Below, one piece after another: positions 8,787 through 17,667 of a DNA stretch of 64,000 nt. Source of the stretch: Geomonas subterranea (GTDB lineage: Bacteria; Desulfobacterota; Desulfuromonadia; Geobacterales; Geobacteraceae); contig NZ_CP077683.1 of the NCBI RefSeq assembly GCF_019063845.1, positions 2,968,501 through 3,032,500 on the forward strand, written 5' to 3'. Position 1 is the stretch's first letter. Every line of letters begins with the position of its first letter. Below the pieces are notes generated by a model. It searched no databases, was not told where the DNA came from, and saw nothing but the letters and a program-made list of their open reading frames with translations. The position numbers and the translations under genes are program-made.

Positions 8787-9740
8787 ATGACCGCCGGCGA
8801 ACCTATCCACAAAGAGCTGCGCATCAACTCCTACGGCTCGTACCTGAGACGCCGCTTCGGCTGCCGCGTCAGCAAGGTGAACGTGGACGGGGGGTTCACC
8901 TGCCCCAACCGCGACGGCAGCCGCGGCACCGGTGGGTGCATCTACTGCGACAACAGCTCCTTCTCCCCCAAGGAGACCCAGTCCCTGATCCCGGTCGAGG
9001 AACAGATGGCCGCGGGGATGGCCTACCACCGCAGCCGCCTCGATAGCGACAAGTTCATCGTCTATTTCCAGAAGTACACCAACACCTACGGCCCCGTGGA
9101 GAAACTCGCGGATCTGTACCGGCGCGCCCTCGCCCACCCCGACGTTCTGGGGATCTCCGTGGGGACCCGGCCCGACTCCCTGAGCCCCGCCGCCCTGGAA
9201 CTCCTGACCGACCTGGCCCGCGAGCACTACGTCTGCGTGGAGCTCGGCCTGCAGTCCATGGACGACGCCATCCTCGCCCGCATCAACCGCGGCCACACCC
9301 TGGCGGAGTACCTCGACGCGGTGCAGCGCCTCTCCGGACGCGGCCTGGAGATCTGCACCCACCTGATCTACGGCTTCCCCGGGGAGACCAGAAGCGGCTT
9401 CTTGAAGACCGCGCGCCTCATCGCCGGCCTGCCTGTCAACTCGGTGAAGCTGCACCAGCTGCACGCGGTCGAGAACACGAGGCTCGCCGAGATGTACCGG
9501 GACGGGAGCTGGCAGCCGATAGGGATCGACGAATACGTGGGGACCGTCTGCGACTTCTTGGAAGAACTCCCGGCGCGGGTAACGGTGCAGCGGCTCTACG
9601 GGTCGGCCCCCCTTGCCATCAGGGTCGCCCCCAATTGGAACCTGAAAAACAACCAGATGTGGTACGCCGTGATCAACGAACTGAGAAGGCGCGGCAGCTG
9701 GCAGGGATGCCGGCTCGCCAGCGAGGTCAGGGCGGCCTGA
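8787..9740 (+). CDS. YhcC-type radical SAM protein (TIGR01212 family)
   Basis: A 317-residue radical SAM protein of the YhcC group. The SAM-cluster cysteines lie in FTCPNRDGSRGTGGCIYC (about residues 37-54), with the long insertion between the first two cysteines that marks this family. GTRPDSLSP, LGLQSMDDAILARINRGH and THLIYGFPGET are elongator-protein-3-like barrel motifs. The reaction is not established. Start ATG abuts the thiE stop, so it is the fourth gene of this operon. Confidence 0.9.
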   Translation: MTAGEPIHKELRINSYGSYLRRRFGCRVSKVNVDGGFTCPNRDGSRGTGGCIYCDNSSFSPKETQSLIPVEEQMAAGMAYHRSRLDSDKFIVYFQKYTNTYGPVEKLADLYRRALAHPDVLGISVGTRPDSLSPAALELLTDLAREHYVCVELGLQSMDDAILARINRGHTLAEYLDAVQRLSGRGLEICTHLIYGFPGETRSGFLKTARLIAGLPVNSVKLHQLHAVENTRLAEMYRDGSWQPIGIDEYVGTVCDFLEELPARVTVQRLYGSAPLAIRVAPNWNLKNNQMWYAVINELRRRGSWQGCRLASEVRAA

Positions 9741-9751
9741 GGAGGAGAACC

Positions 9752-10408
9752 ATGAAGACGGCACAACTGATCGGCTCCCCGGAGCCGGTACGGATCGGCA
9801 AGATCCTCTGCATCGGGCGCAACTACGCGGACCACATCAAGGAACTGGGGAACGAGACCCCGGAGCGCCCCGTGATCTTCACCAAGCCCGCCACCAGCGT
9901 CATCGGCGCGGGGGAGGAGATCGTGATCCCCTCCTACTCCAGCGACTGCCACCACGAGGCGGAACTGGCGCTTCTGATCGGCAGGGAGGGGCGCGACATC
10001 CCGGCCGCCGATGCCCTCTCCTACCTGGCGGGGTACGCCGTCGCCATCGACCTGACCCTCAGGGACGTGCAGGCGGAGCTGAAGAAGAAGGGGCTACCGT
10101 GGGACATCGCCAAGGGGTTCGACACCGCCTGCCCCCTCTCCCCGTTCGTCCCGGCTGAGCAGGTGGCCGATCCGCATCAGCTGCGCATCACGCTCACCGT
10201 GAACGGCGAGAAGCGCCAGGACGGCGGCACCGACCTGATGATCCACCGCATCCCCGAGCTGTTGAGCTACCTCTCCTCCATCTTCACGCTGGAGCCGGGC
10301 GACCTGGTGCTGACCGGCACGCCCGCCGGGGTCGGTCCGGTCAAGAGCGGCGACCGCGTCGTCGCCGGGATCGCCGGGGTGGGGAGCATCGAGGTTTCGG
10401 TCCGGTAA
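9752..10408 (+). CDS. Fumarylacetoacetate hydrolase family protein
   Basis: A 218-residue member of the FAH superfamily, close in length to FAHD1-type acylpyruvases/oxaloacetate decarboxylases and to bacterial YcgM. Seen motifs: CIGRNYADHIKELG near the N-terminus, HHEAELALLIG (metal-binding Glu residues), DLTLRDVQAELKKKGLPW and LTGTPAGVGPV near the end. Substrate cannot be told from sequence. GGAGGAG lies directly before the ATG. It is followed after 32 bases by the UGA-containing small gene. Confidence 0.85.
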   Translation: MKTAQLIGSPEPVRIGKILCIGRNYADHIKELGNETPERPVIFTKPATSVIGAGEEIVIPSYSSDCHHEAELALLIGREGRDIPAADALSYLAGYAVAIDLTLRDVQAELKKKGLPWDIAKGFDTACPLSPFVPAEQVADPHQLRITLTVNGEKRQDGGTDLMIHRIPELLSYLSSIFTLEPGDLVLTGTPAGVGPVKSGDRVVAGIAGVGSIEVSVR

Positions 10409-10440
10409 GGAGAGCTTTACCAACAAAGGAGGTTTTTCAT

Positions 10441-10584
10441 ATGAGCAACGAGAAGAGCTGCCCCGACTGCCAGGGGCTCATGGTGCTGATGCCGGGGTGA
10501 GGTGGCCTCTTCTGGCGGTGCCAGAAGTGTGGCAAGAAGCTACCCCTAAGCGGAGACGTCTCCAAAGGGTGTGGCTGCAGCTAA
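10441..10584 (+). CDS. Candidate selenoprotein: 47-residue zinc-ribbon protein with in-frame UGA
   Basis: The frame has a very strong start (AAAGGAGG eight bases before ATG), a TGA at codon 20 (10498-10500) and then continues to TAA at 10582. If UGA is read as Sec the product is 47 residues with CPDC (7-10), Sec20 in PGUGG, CQKC (27-30) and a terminal CGC. The two CXXC pairs, 16 residues apart, form a zinc ribbon, and the second pair lies only after the UGA. Sixteen bases after the TGA begins a GGU loop on a perfect 8-bp stem (10509-10527), as in bacterial SECIS elements. Function is unknown. Alternatives are a 19-residue peptide or a point-mutated gene. A terminator follows. Confidence 0.65.
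10505..10533 (+). promoter_or_regulatory. Candidate bacterial SECIS element
   Basis: CTTCTGGC (10509-10516), loop GGT (10517-10519), GCCAGAAG (10520-10527): 8 perfect pairs. The helix can extend below an internal loop by GCC (10505-10507) with GGC (10531-10533). Sixteen bases separate the UGA from the loop. In E. coli fdhF a GGU in the apical loop at nearly the same distance is what SelB recognises. Confidence 0.65.
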
Positions 10585-10603
10585 AATTGTAATCCTGGAC
10601 AAG

Positions 10604-10629
10604 AAAGGGGGCACTAAAGCCCCCTTTTT
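10604..10629 (+). terminator. Intrinsic terminator of the thiS operon
   Basis: AAAGGGGGC (10604-10612) pairs with GCCCCCTTT (10619-10627), loop ACTAAA, T-run 10625-10629. It closes the operon that ends with the UGA-containing gene. Confidence 0.85.
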
Positions 10630-10648
10630 CCGTTTCCCCTCCGGCGGT

Positions 10649-12907
10649 TCAGACCGGCTGCACCGGTGCCGGCGCCCCTTCGACCCCGGCATCTTTCATC
10701 CCCGCCTCCCCTGCCCCAGCGGTTCCGGCTCCCGTCTCACGCCTCTCCCGCTCATCCCGGAGTACCTCGAGCAGCCGCTCCTCGGAGAGCGGGCGGTGGT
10801 AGTAGTACCCCTGCAGCTCGTCGCAGCCCCGCTGCGCCAGGAACTCCGCCTGTTCCCGGGTCTCCACCCCCTCGGCGATGACATGCAGCTCCATCGCCTT
10901 GGCGATCCCGATGATGGCATCCACGATGGCGCGCTCGTCGGGGAGTTCGCAGACGTTCCTGATGAAGGCACGGTCGATCTTCAGGTGGTCGATGGGGAAG
11001 TTCTTCAGGTACTGCAGCGAGGAGTACCCGGTGCCGAAATCGTCGATGCCGATGGAGACGTTGAGTCCCTTGAGATGCCACAGCTTGGTGGCGGTCTCCT
11101 CCACGTTCTTGACCAGGCAGGTCTCGGTGAGTTCCAATTCCAGGAGGGCTAGGTCCACGCCGCTTTGCTCCGCCGCCTCCTCGACCAACCGGCACAGCTC
11201 GCTGCGCATGAATTGACACCCCGAGATGTTCACCGACATCCTGAGCGGCAGGCACCCCGCATCGAGCCATTGCCTGAGCTTGTTACAGGCGGTCTTCAGC
11301 ACCCACTCCCCCAGCGGGATGATGATCCCGGTGGCCTCGGCGAGCGGGATGAAGGAATCGGGCATCACCCGCCCCTTTTCCGGGCTCATCCAGCGCACCA
11401 GCGCCTCCACCGCGGCGATCCTTCCGGTACGGGCATCCATGATGGGCTGGTACTCCAGGAAGAACTCCTCCCGTTCCAGCGCCATCCAGAGCTCGAACTC
11501 AAGCCGCGTCCGTTCCTGCAGCTTCTGGTTCATCTGCGTGCTGTAGAAACAGAATTCAACGCCCGGTTTCTTGGCGTTGTACATGGCGATGTCCGCATTT
11601 TTGAGCAGGGTCTCGGGTGTGGTGCCGTCGTCGGGGTAGACCGAGATGCCGATGCTGGCGCCAACGTAGACCTCCCGCCCGCCAACCTCGTACACCGGGG
11701 AGAGTTTCCTGAGCAGGTTCTGCGCGATGCAGCTCGCGTTGTCCTCCGTGTCGAGGGTCGCCACCACCACGAACTCGTCCCCCCCCAGCCGCGCCAGGGT
11801 GTCCTTCTTGCGTACCGAGCTCTTCAGGCGCTGCCCGACCTCGATCAGGATCTGGTCCCCCGCCTCGTGCCCCATGGTGTCGTTGATCGGCTTGAAGCCG
11901 TTCAAGTCGAAGAAGAGGGTTGCCATCTTGAGCCCCTCGCGCTGCGCGATGCCGATGGTGTGCTCCATCCGGTCCAGCAGCATGCGCCGGTTCAAGAGCC
12001 CGGTGAGGCTGTCGTAGTAGGCGAGATGCTCGAGCTGTTCCGCGCTCCGCTTCTTCTCGGTAACGTCCTCCAAAAGGGTCGCCACCATGCCATCCCCCAT
12101 CGGGAAGGCGTTCACGACAAAGACCCGACCCGCCCCTTCCTGTGTCAGCTCCAGGCTCACCTCGGCCGGCGCTCCCTGGAGCGCCTCCCGGACCGGCGCG
12201 AAAAGCCCCCCCTGCACCTGCAGGATGCTCTTGCCGATGTCGTCCCGTCCGAAGCCGAAGACGGAGGCGGCGGCCGGGTTGATGTCCGCCAGGACCAGGT
12301 CAATATCGGTTCCGCTGCCGGGGACGGTCCGGTACAGGGCCAGCCCCTCGTTGAGGGACTCGTACACCGAGCGGTACTTCTCCTCGCTTTGTTTCAAGCT
12401 GCGGTAGGCATTATCGATGGCTCGCAGCGGCACGGTACGCAGCCGGAAGAAGGTGAAGCCGGCGGCAAGAGCCCCCAGGCAGAAGAGCAGCGCGGTCACC
12501 ATGAGGGTCGGGGCCAGCGAGCGCGACACCACCAGGTTAGCCACCTGGTGCCCCGCATCGTGCACCGGGAAGGTCTGGGAAAGAAGCGGCGGCAGCATCT
12601 TGTCCGAGCTCTCCGCGATCACCTGCCCTTGCAGGTTGTACAGGACCCGCTTCTCCGCGGTCTCCGTGGAGCGCCGCGCCAGGAGCTCCTTCAGGCGCAG
12701 TTCCTCGAACTCCCACATCCTCGGGTTGGCCACCACCAGCGTCCCCACCACGCGCGCATTGATCTCCCCCTCCGTCTCGATGACCCCGGTCATGTGCGAG
12801 AAAGCCATCACGAAGTAGATCGCAGGCGGCACCACGGTCAGCACCGCGGAGAGGATCCCCGCGGTCAGGGTGGTGCTGCGGCGTATGGACTGGCTGTGCC
12901 TGATCAT
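10649..12907 (-). CDS. Membrane PAS-GGDEF-EAL c-di-GMP signalling protein
   Basis: A 752-residue protein with an N-terminal transmembrane helix (about 15-37), a periplasmic segment, a second helix (about 134-153), a PAS domain (about 175-285), GGDEF (375-379) with the inhibitory-site RKKD (366-369), and EAL (501-503) with downstream ELTET, DDFGTGYSS and EGVE motifs. Both the cyclase and phosphodiesterase signatures look intact, so it could make or break c-di-GMP. The tail after about 730 is Gly/Ala-rich. It overlaps the upstream periplasmic binding protein gene by four bases (ATGA), which suggests a ligand-bound partner controls it. Confidence 0.9.
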   Translation of the reverse strand: MIRHSQSIRRSTTLTAGILSAVLTVVPPAIYFVMAFSHMTGVIETEGEINARVVGTLVVANPRMWEFEELRLKELLARRSTETAEKRVLYNLQGQVIAESSDKMLPPLLSQTFPVHDAGHQVANLVVSRSLAPTLMVTALLFCLGALAAGFTFFRLRTVPLRAIDNAYRSLKQSEEKYRSVYESLNEGLALYRTVPGSGTDIDLVLADINPAAASVFGFGRDDIGKSILQVQGGLFAPVREALQGAPAEVSLELTQEGAGRVFVVNAFPMGDGMVATLLEDVTEKKRSAEQLEHLAYYDSLTGLLNRRMLLDRMEHTIGIAQREGLKMATLFFDLNGFKPINDTMGHEAGDQILIEVGQRLKSSVRKKDTLARLGGDEFVVVATLDTEDNASCIAQNLLRKLSPVYEVGGREVYVGASIGISVYPDDGTTPETLLKNADIAMYNAKKPGVEFCFYSTQMNQKLQERTRLEFELWMALEREEFFLEYQPIMDARTGRIAAVEALVRWMSPEKGRVMPDSFIPLAEATGIIIPLGEWVLKTACNKLRQWLDAGCLPLRMSVNISGCQFMRSELCRLVEEAAEQSGVDLALLELELTETCLVKNVEETATKLWHLKGLNVSIGIDDFGTGYSSLQYLKNFPIDHLKIDRAFIRNVCELPDERAIVDAIIGIAKAMELHVIAEGVETREQAEFLAQRGCDELQGYYYHRPLSEERLLEVLRDERERRETGAGTAGAGEAGMKDAGVEGAPAPVQPV

Positions 12908-13734
12908 TTCGCCCCGGTGACTAGCAGGCCGTATCTAGCGGCGATGGAGCGCCCCTTCTTCGAGTTGAGGAACTTGACGAACTTGGCGACCGCGGCAGGG
13001 GCATCTTTCCGGGTGACCAGGTGCATCTCCTTGACGAAGCGGTACTTCCCCGATGCGACGCTGGCGACGCTCGGCTGCACCCCGTCGAGCTTCAGGACGT
13101 TCACCGAGTTCGGCTCGGCGAGCGCCAGCGTCAGCGCCATCAACCCGACCGCCCCTTCGGTCTTCTTGACGAAGTCGTAGGCCTCGTTGTCGGTGATGCC
13201 GAGGAGCATGTCCTTGCGACCCTGGGCAGCGCTGAGGCCACGGTCCATCTCCGGCGACATGGAATGGGCCAGCTTGGTGTCGGTGTCCTCGTTGGGGCGC
13301 AGCACCACCCGGACCAGTTCGCCGCCGGGCCACTTGGGGGTGCTGCCGGCATACATCGCCGCCAGTTCCTTCAGCGTCACATCCTTCGAGCGCACCCCGC
13401 GGTTGGCGAGCACCGCCAGCGGGGTCTTGCCCCACTCCTGCTGGATGAGCCCTTCGGCGCTCTCGGCCGGCTTGAGCGCGCGCCCCGAGACGGCGAGGTC
13501 CAGCGCGTGGTGGGATACCGCCTTGATGGCGGCGGAGCTCCCGAGGCTCTTCTCCATTTCGATCACGATGCCGCGGTTTTCCTTCTGGAACGCCTCAGCC
13601 AGCGGCTTTATCACCACCAAACCGCTGCCGGTGCCGTTGATCCTGAGGGTTTCCGCTGCGGAGGCAGTCGGAGGGGACACGAGGGTGGCGAGGACGGCCG
13701 CGACGGCCAAAACTGCCTTGACGAAAGATGCCAT
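12904..13734 (-). CDS. Periplasmic phosphate-binding-like (PstS-type) substrate-binding protein
   Basis: A 276-residue secreted protein: signal peptide ending near TASAAETLRINGTGS, then a PstS-like fold with INGTGSGLVVIKPLAEAF and SSAAIKAV segments. No ABC permease or ATPase genes lie nearby. Instead the stop overlaps the start of a GGDEF-EAL protein, so this is more likely a sensory ligand-binding subunit than a transporter part. The ligand may be phosphate or another oxyanion. GGAGAG lies before the ATG. Confidence 0.8.
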   Translation of the reverse strand: MASFVKAVLAVAAVLATLVSPPTASAAETLRINGTGSGLVVIKPLAEAFQKENRGIVIEMEKSLGSSAAIKAVSHHALDLAVSGRALKPAESAEGLIQQEWGKTPLAVLANRGVRSKDVTLKELAAMYAGSTPKWPGGELVRVVLRPNEDTDTKLAHSMSPEMDRGLSAAQGRKDMLLGITDNEAYDFVKKTEGAVGLMALTLALAEPNSVNVLKLDGVQPSVASVASGKYRFVKEMHLVTRKDAPAAVAKFVKFLNSKKGRSIAARYGLLVTGAK

Positions 13735-13823
13735 GGTTGCTCTCCTGTCAAACTAGATGGAAGTGGGGGACCTGCACGGGAATACGAGGGGGGTGGCAAA
13801 ACGGCCACCGTCAACCCTACTGT

Positions 13824-13864
13824 TTTATCGGTTTTCGGGATGTGATCTTGAGTACTTTATCGGT
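13824..13864. repeat. Two direct 9-bp repeats, candidate regulator sites
   Basis: TTTATCGGT occurs at 13824-13832 and 13856-13864, exactly 32 bp (about three helical turns) apart, in the 193-bp gap upstream of the binding-protein/GGDEF-EAL pair. A hairpin GGTGGC/GCCACC lies near 13792-13807. No c-di-GMP riboswitch consensus is visible. Confidence 0.3.
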
Positions 13865-13927
13865 AAAAGCGGGAGTGGGGGGACTGCGCAAGGAGGACAG
13901 GTAAAGGGGGAATCAACCGGCCAGGTG

Positions 13928-14377
13928 CTAGAGCAGGAAGTCGACCACCAGCCCCTTGATCTTGATGATCTGGGCCACGATGCGTATGTGGTCCTTCTGC
14001 TCCCGCATCACCAGGTGGTAGAGGAGGTCGGCCTCCTTGTCGATGACGGCGATCACCTCGTGGCTGCGCCCGGTAACCCCGCCGCTCAGCATCTCGATGC
14101 GGTAGGCCTCGGCGGAGACCTTGCGGGCCATGGTGCCGATCAGTTCCCGGAACACCTTGAAGTTGGCGATGGTCGGTTCCTGCTCAAGGACGTCCCCCGC
14201 CTTGTCGATCTCGTCCTTCAGGCGCTGCAGTTCTCCCTGGTACTCGGCGCTCGCCTTGGCGACGGCGGTCAGCCGGCCGGCGAACAGCGGTGCGCCGGCT
14301 CCGGCGACGCTTTTGGGCGCCGGGCCCTTCTCCTTCTTGGCTATGCTGCGGGAGTCCGATTTTTCGTTGATACGCAT
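13928..14377 (-). CDS. YaaR-like (DUF327) protein
   Basis: A 149-residue cytoplasmic protein rich in Lys/Glu/Arg. After a charged N-terminal stretch it follows the YaaR/DUF327 pattern: FAGRLTAVAKASAEYQGELQ, a helical middle with PTIANFKVFRELIGTMARKV, and a helical end with HEVIAVIDKEADLLYHLV. Family members have been linked to flagellar or motility genes; no function is established here. It lies downstream of the cold-shock gene but beyond a terminator. Confidence 0.6.
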   Translation of the reverse strand: MRINEKSDSRSIAKKEKGPAPKSVAGAGAPLFAGRLTAVAKASAEYQGELQRLKDEIDKAGDVLEQEPTIANFKVFRELIGTMARKVSAEAYRIEMLSGGVTGRSHEVIAVIDKEADLLYHLVMREQKDHIRIVAQIIKIKGLVVDFLL

Positions 14378-14411
14378 GCGCTGGCACCGGTCGCCCCGGA
14401 GGGGCGGAACT

Positions 14412-14438
14412 AAAAAGGCCCCGAAAGAATTCGGGGCC
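14412..14438 (-). terminator. Intrinsic terminator after the cold-shock gene
   Basis: On the minus strand GGCCCCGAA, loop TTCT, TTCGGGGCC (14438-14417), followed by TTTTT (14416-14412). Confidence 0.85.
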
Positions 14439-14460
14439 GGATCAAGGCTCGGAAAGGAAA

Positions 14461-14661
14461 CTAGTTCTTGACCACGTTGGCGGCCTGCGGGCCCTTGGCG
14501 CCCTGGACCACGTCAAAGCTGACCGAGTCACCCTCGACCAGCGATTTGAAGCCGTCCCCCTGGATGGCCGAGAAGTGCACGAAGACATCCGCGCCGTTTT
14601 CCTGCTCGATGAAGCCAAACCCCTTCGCGTCGTTGAACCATTTCACCACACCGTTTGCCAT
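14461..14661 (-). CDS. Cold-shock family RNA chaperone
   Basis: A 66-residue CspA-type protein, a single OB fold that binds single-stranded RNA/DNA. RNP1 is KGFGFI and RNP2 is VFVHFSAI; the start [18 protein letters not shown] is typical. GGAG lies eight bases before ATG. It has its own strong promoter (14745-14773), a 5' leader of about 75 bases with a very stable hairpin, and its own terminator, so it is expressed as a single gene. Confidence 0.97.
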   Translation of the reverse strand: MANGVVKWFNDAKGFGFIEQENGADVFVHFSAIQGDGFKSLVEGDSVSFDVVQGAKGPQAANVVKN

Positions 14662-14694
14662 TACCTTTTCTCCTGTGCTGCTCGTTGTCGATTA

Positions 14695-14718
14695 GGGCGG
14701 CCGGTCTCCCGGCCGCCC
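14695..14718. promoter_or_regulatory. Stable hairpin in the cold-shock gene leader
   Basis: GGGCGGCCGG (14695-14704), TCTC loop, CCGGCCGCCC (14709-14718): ten perfect GC pairs without a T-run, 33 bases upstream of the csp start codon and downstream of its promoter. It may stabilise the leader or also end ppdK transcripts by another route. Confidence 0.5.
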
Positions 14719-14744
14719 CGTTAGCGTCATGGACGCGTATTTCG

Positions 14745-14773
14745 CTATTACACGTTTACATCAAGCGTGTCAA
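14745..14773 (-). promoter_or_regulatory. Predicted promoter of the cold-shock gene
   Basis: Minus strand: -35 TTGACA (14773-14768), exactly 17 bp, -10 TAATAG (14750-14745). It is the best sigma-70-like match I saw in the window. Confidence 0.7.
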
Positions 14774-14820
14774 GGCTTCTCCGGCTGCCTCGCGACGCCT
14801 TGACCGTGCCGCCTGCCGGA

Positions 14821-17556
14821 TCAGGCGCTGGCCACGGGCTGCTGCAAGGCGTCACCGTCCTTTCCCGCGGCGGCAACTTTTGCCGGAGCGGCCGCCTGTG
14901 CGTTCAGGGTGGCGTGTGCCGCCGCGAGACGCGCGATGGGCACCCGGAACGGGGAGCAGGAAACGTAGTCGAGGCCGACCGAGTCGCAGAAGATGACCGA
15001 AGCCGGGTCGCCGCCGTGCTCGCCGCAGATGCCGAGCTTGATGTTGGGGCGGGTTGCGCGCCCCTTCTCGCAACCCATCCTGACCAGGGCGCCCACGCCG
15101 CTTTGGTCCAGGGTGACGAACGGGTCGTCCTCGAGGATGCCGTTCTCCACGTAGAAGGGGAGGAACTTGCCGGCGTCGTCGCGGGAGAGGCCGAAGGTGG
15201 TTTGGGTGAGGTCATTGGTGCCAAAGGAGAAGAAGTCGGCCTCGGTGGCGATGCTGTCGGCGGTGATGGCCGCGCGCGGCAGTTCTATCATGGTGCCGAT
15301 CAGGTACTGCACCTTGACTCCGTAGCGCTTCTGCACGTCTTCGCAGACGGCGACCGCGTTGGCGCGCATGATGGCGAGCTCCTTGGTCACCGCCACCAGC
15401 GGGATCATGATCTCGGGGACGATCTGGAACCCTTCGTCCTTAACCAGCTCGCAGGCGGCCTCCATGATGGCCTGGACCTGCATGTCGTAGATCTCGGGGA
15501 AGGTGACGCCGAGGCGGCAGCCGCGGTGGCCGAGCATCGGGTTGAACTCGTGCAGGAACTCGACCTTGTGCTTCAGGGTCTGCACCGAGACTCCCATGGT
15601 GGCGGAGAGCGCCTCGATGTCCTTCTCCTCCTGGGGGAGGAACTCGTGCAGCGGCGGGTCGAGGAGGCGAATGGTGACCGGAAGCCCCTTCATCTCGCGG
15701 AAGAGCCCCTTGAAGTCCCCCTTCTGCATGGGGAGGATCTTGGCGAGCGCCTTCTTCCTCCCTTCGAGGTCGGCGGAAAGGATCATCTCGCGCACCGCGG
15801 CGATGCGGTCCGCCTCGAAGAACATGTGCTCGGTACGGCACAGGCCGATCCCCTCGGCGCCGAACTCGCGTGCGGTCTTGGCGTCGTGCGGGGTGTCGGC
15901 GTTCGCCCTGACTTTCATGCGGCGGAACTTGTCCACCCATGCCATGACGGTGGCGAAGTCGCCGCCGACGCCTGCGGCAACCATCGGGACCGCCCCCTTC
16001 ATCACCTCGCCGGTGGAGCCGTCCAGGGTGATCACGTCACCTTTCTTGATGACGCTCCCGTCCCTGGCCACGAACTGTCCCGCCTGGTAGTCCACCTTGA
16101 TGTCGCCGCAGCCGGCGACGCAGCACTTGCCCATGCCGCGGGCAACGACCGCCGCGTGCGAGGTCATGCCGCCGCGGGCGGTCAGGATCCCCTGGGCGGC
16201 GTGCATGCCGTGGATGTCCTCGGGGGAGGTCTCGACGCGCACCAGGATCACCTTGTGGCCGAGCTTGGCGGCACTCTCGGCCTCGTCGGCGGTAAAGACC
16301 ACCTCGCCGGAGGCGGCACCCGGGGAGGCCGGGAGCCCCTTGGCGATCACGGTCTTATCAGCCTTGGGGTCAAGGGAGGGGTGCAGGAGCTGGTCGAGCT
16401 GGTTCGGCGCGACGCGCAGCACGGCCGTCTTCTCGTCGATGAGCCCTTCGCCCACCATGTCCACGGCGATCTTCAGGGCCGCCTTCGCGGTCCTCTTGCC
16501 GCTTCTGCACTGCAGCATGTAGAGGATCCCCTTCTCGATGGTGAACTCGATGTCCTGCATGTCCTTGTAGTGGCGCTCCAGGATGTCCCGGATCTGCACC
16601 AGCTGCTGGTAGCACTCGGGGAGCACCTCCTCCATGGAGGGGAGGTCGCCCGGCTTGTACTTGGCGCGGTTGATCGGCTGCGGGGTGCGGATGCCGGCGA
16701 CGACGTCCTCACCCTGGGCGTTGACCAGGTACTCGCCGTAGAAGTAGTTCTCGCCGGTGGAGGGGTCGCGGGTGAAGGCGACGCCGGTGGCGCAGTCGTC
16801 CCCCATGTTGCCGAACACCATGGACTGCACGTTGACCGCGGTGCCCCACTCTGCCGGGATGTTGTTGAGCTTCCGGTAGGTGATGGCGCGCTGGTTCATC
16901 CAGGAGCCGAACACGGCGCCGATGGCGCCCCAGAGCTGCTGTTTCGGGTCCTCGGGGAATTCGACGCCCAGGGTCGCCCTGATCTTCGCCTTGAACTCTC
17001 CCACCAGTTCCTTCCAGTCGGAGGCCTTCAGGTCGGTGTCCAGGTGCACGCCGCGCGCTTCCTTCTTGCGCTCCAAAAGGTGCTCCAGCTCGTCCTTGTG
17101 CATCCCCATGACCACGTCGGAGTACATCTGCACGAAACGGCGGTAGGCGTCGTAGGCGAAGCGCTCGTCGCCGGACTGGGCGATGATCCCCTGCACCGTG
17201 ATGTCGTTCAGGCCCAGGTTAAGTATGGTATCCATCATGCCCGGCATGGAGGCGCGGGCGCCGGAGCGGACCGAGACCAGGAGGGGGTTCTTGGCGTCGC
17301 CGAACTTCTTGCCCATGAGCCCCTCGACGCGGGCCAGGTTGGCCTCGACCTCGGCGGCCAGCGCGGCCGGGTACTGCTGGTTGTTCTTGTAGTACTCGGT
17401 GCAGACCTCCGTGGTGATGGTGAAACCCGCCGGGACCGGGAGACCGATGGCGGTCATCTCCGCCAAGTTGGCCCCCTTGCCACCCAGAAGTTCCTTCATT
17501 TTGGCGTTGCCGTCAGCCTTGCCCGCGCCAAAAAAGTAGACGTACTGCGTTCCCAT
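14821..17556 (-). CDS. ppdK: Pyruvate, phosphate dikinase
   Basis: PpdK interconverts pyruvate + ATP + Pi and PEP + AMP + PPi in the cytoplasm. In acetate-oxidising Geobacter it is a gluconeogenic route to PEP. The 911-residue protein shows the ATP-grasp start ([10 protein letters not shown]), [20 protein letters not shown], the phosphohistidine loop [19 protein letters not shown], and PEP-binding ends GLCRTEHMF and CGEHGGDP. The last about 20 residues are an Ala/Lys-rich extension. ATG 17556 has AGGAGG six bases upstream. Confidence 0.97.
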   Translation of the reverse strand: MGTQYVYFFGAGKADGNAKMKELLGGKGANLAEMTAIGLPVPAGFTITTEVCTEYYKNNQQYPAALAAEVEANLARVEGLMGKKFGDAKNPLLVSVRSGARASMPGMMDTILNLGLNDITVQGIIAQSGDERFAYDAYRRFVQMYSDVVMGMHKDELEHLLERKKEARGVHLDTDLKASDWKELVGEFKAKIRATLGVEFPEDPKQQLWGAIGAVFGSWMNQRAITYRKLNNIPAEWGTAVNVQSMVFGNMGDDCATGVAFTRDPSTGENYFYGEYLVNAQGEDVVAGIRTPQPINRAKYKPGDLPSMEEVLPECYQQLVQIRDILERHYKDMQDIEFTIEKGILYMLQCRSGKRTAKAALKIAVDMVGEGLIDEKTAVLRVAPNQLDQLLHPSLDPKADKTVIAKGLPASPGAASGEVVFTADEAESAAKLGHKVILVRVETSPEDIHGMHAAQGILTARGGMTSHAAVVARGMGKCCVAGCGDIKVDYQAGQFVARDGSVIKKGDVITLDGSTGEVMKGAVPMVAAGVGGDFATVMAWVDKFRRMKVRANADTPHDAKTAREFGAEGIGLCRTEHMFFEADRIAAVREMILSADLEGRKKALAKILPMQKGDFKGLFREMKGLPVTIRLLDPPLHEFLPQEEKDIEALSATMGVSVQTLKHKVEFLHEFNPMLGHRGCRLGVTFPEIYDMQVQAIMEAACELVKDEGFQIVPEIMIPLVAVTKELAIMRANAVAVCEDVQKRYGVKVQYLIGTMIELPRAAITADSIATEADFFSFGTNDLTQTTFGLSRDDAGKFLPFYVENGILEDDPFVTLDQSGVGALVRMGCEKGRATRPNIKLGICGEHGGDPASVIFCDSVGLDYVSCSPFRVPIARLAAAHATLNAQAAAPAKVAAAGKDGDALQQPVASA

Positions 17557-17597
17557 GTGCACCCTCCTTAGACGTTGTTAATAAATTTGGAGCTTAA

Positions 17598-17624
17598 AGT
17601 ATACACATAAACCGAAAAAGGCAA
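17598..17624 (-). promoter_or_regulatory. Possible ppdK promoter
   Basis: Minus strand TTGCCT (17624-17619), 15-bp spacer, TATACT (17603-17598), about 40 bases before the ppdK start. It overlaps the tail of the glyS terminator. The short spacer lowers confidence. Confidence 0.35.
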
Positions 17625-17658
17625 ACAGCCGCCGGGAGTTGCACCCGGACGGCTGTTT
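17616..17658 (-). terminator. Intrinsic terminator after glyQS
   Basis: AAACAGCCG/CGGCTGTTT with an inner CCGGG/CCCGG pair and one unpaired base, between 17623 and 17658. On the minus strand it is followed by GCC and TTTTT. Confidence 0.75.
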
Positions 17659-17667
17659 ACGTGAGCG

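Noticed and set aside
13735-13927. c-di-GMP riboswitch upstream of the binding-protein/GGDEF-EAL pair
   Set aside because: The GGACGCAAAGCC-type core of GEMM riboswitches is absent on both strands.
14767-17571. Long plus-strand open frame of 934 codons opposite ppdK
   Set aside because: It is antisense to a full-length ppdK, reads as His/Val/Gly-rich low-complexity protein, and results from GC-rich third positions. The same holds for long frames opposite glyS, assT and rimO.
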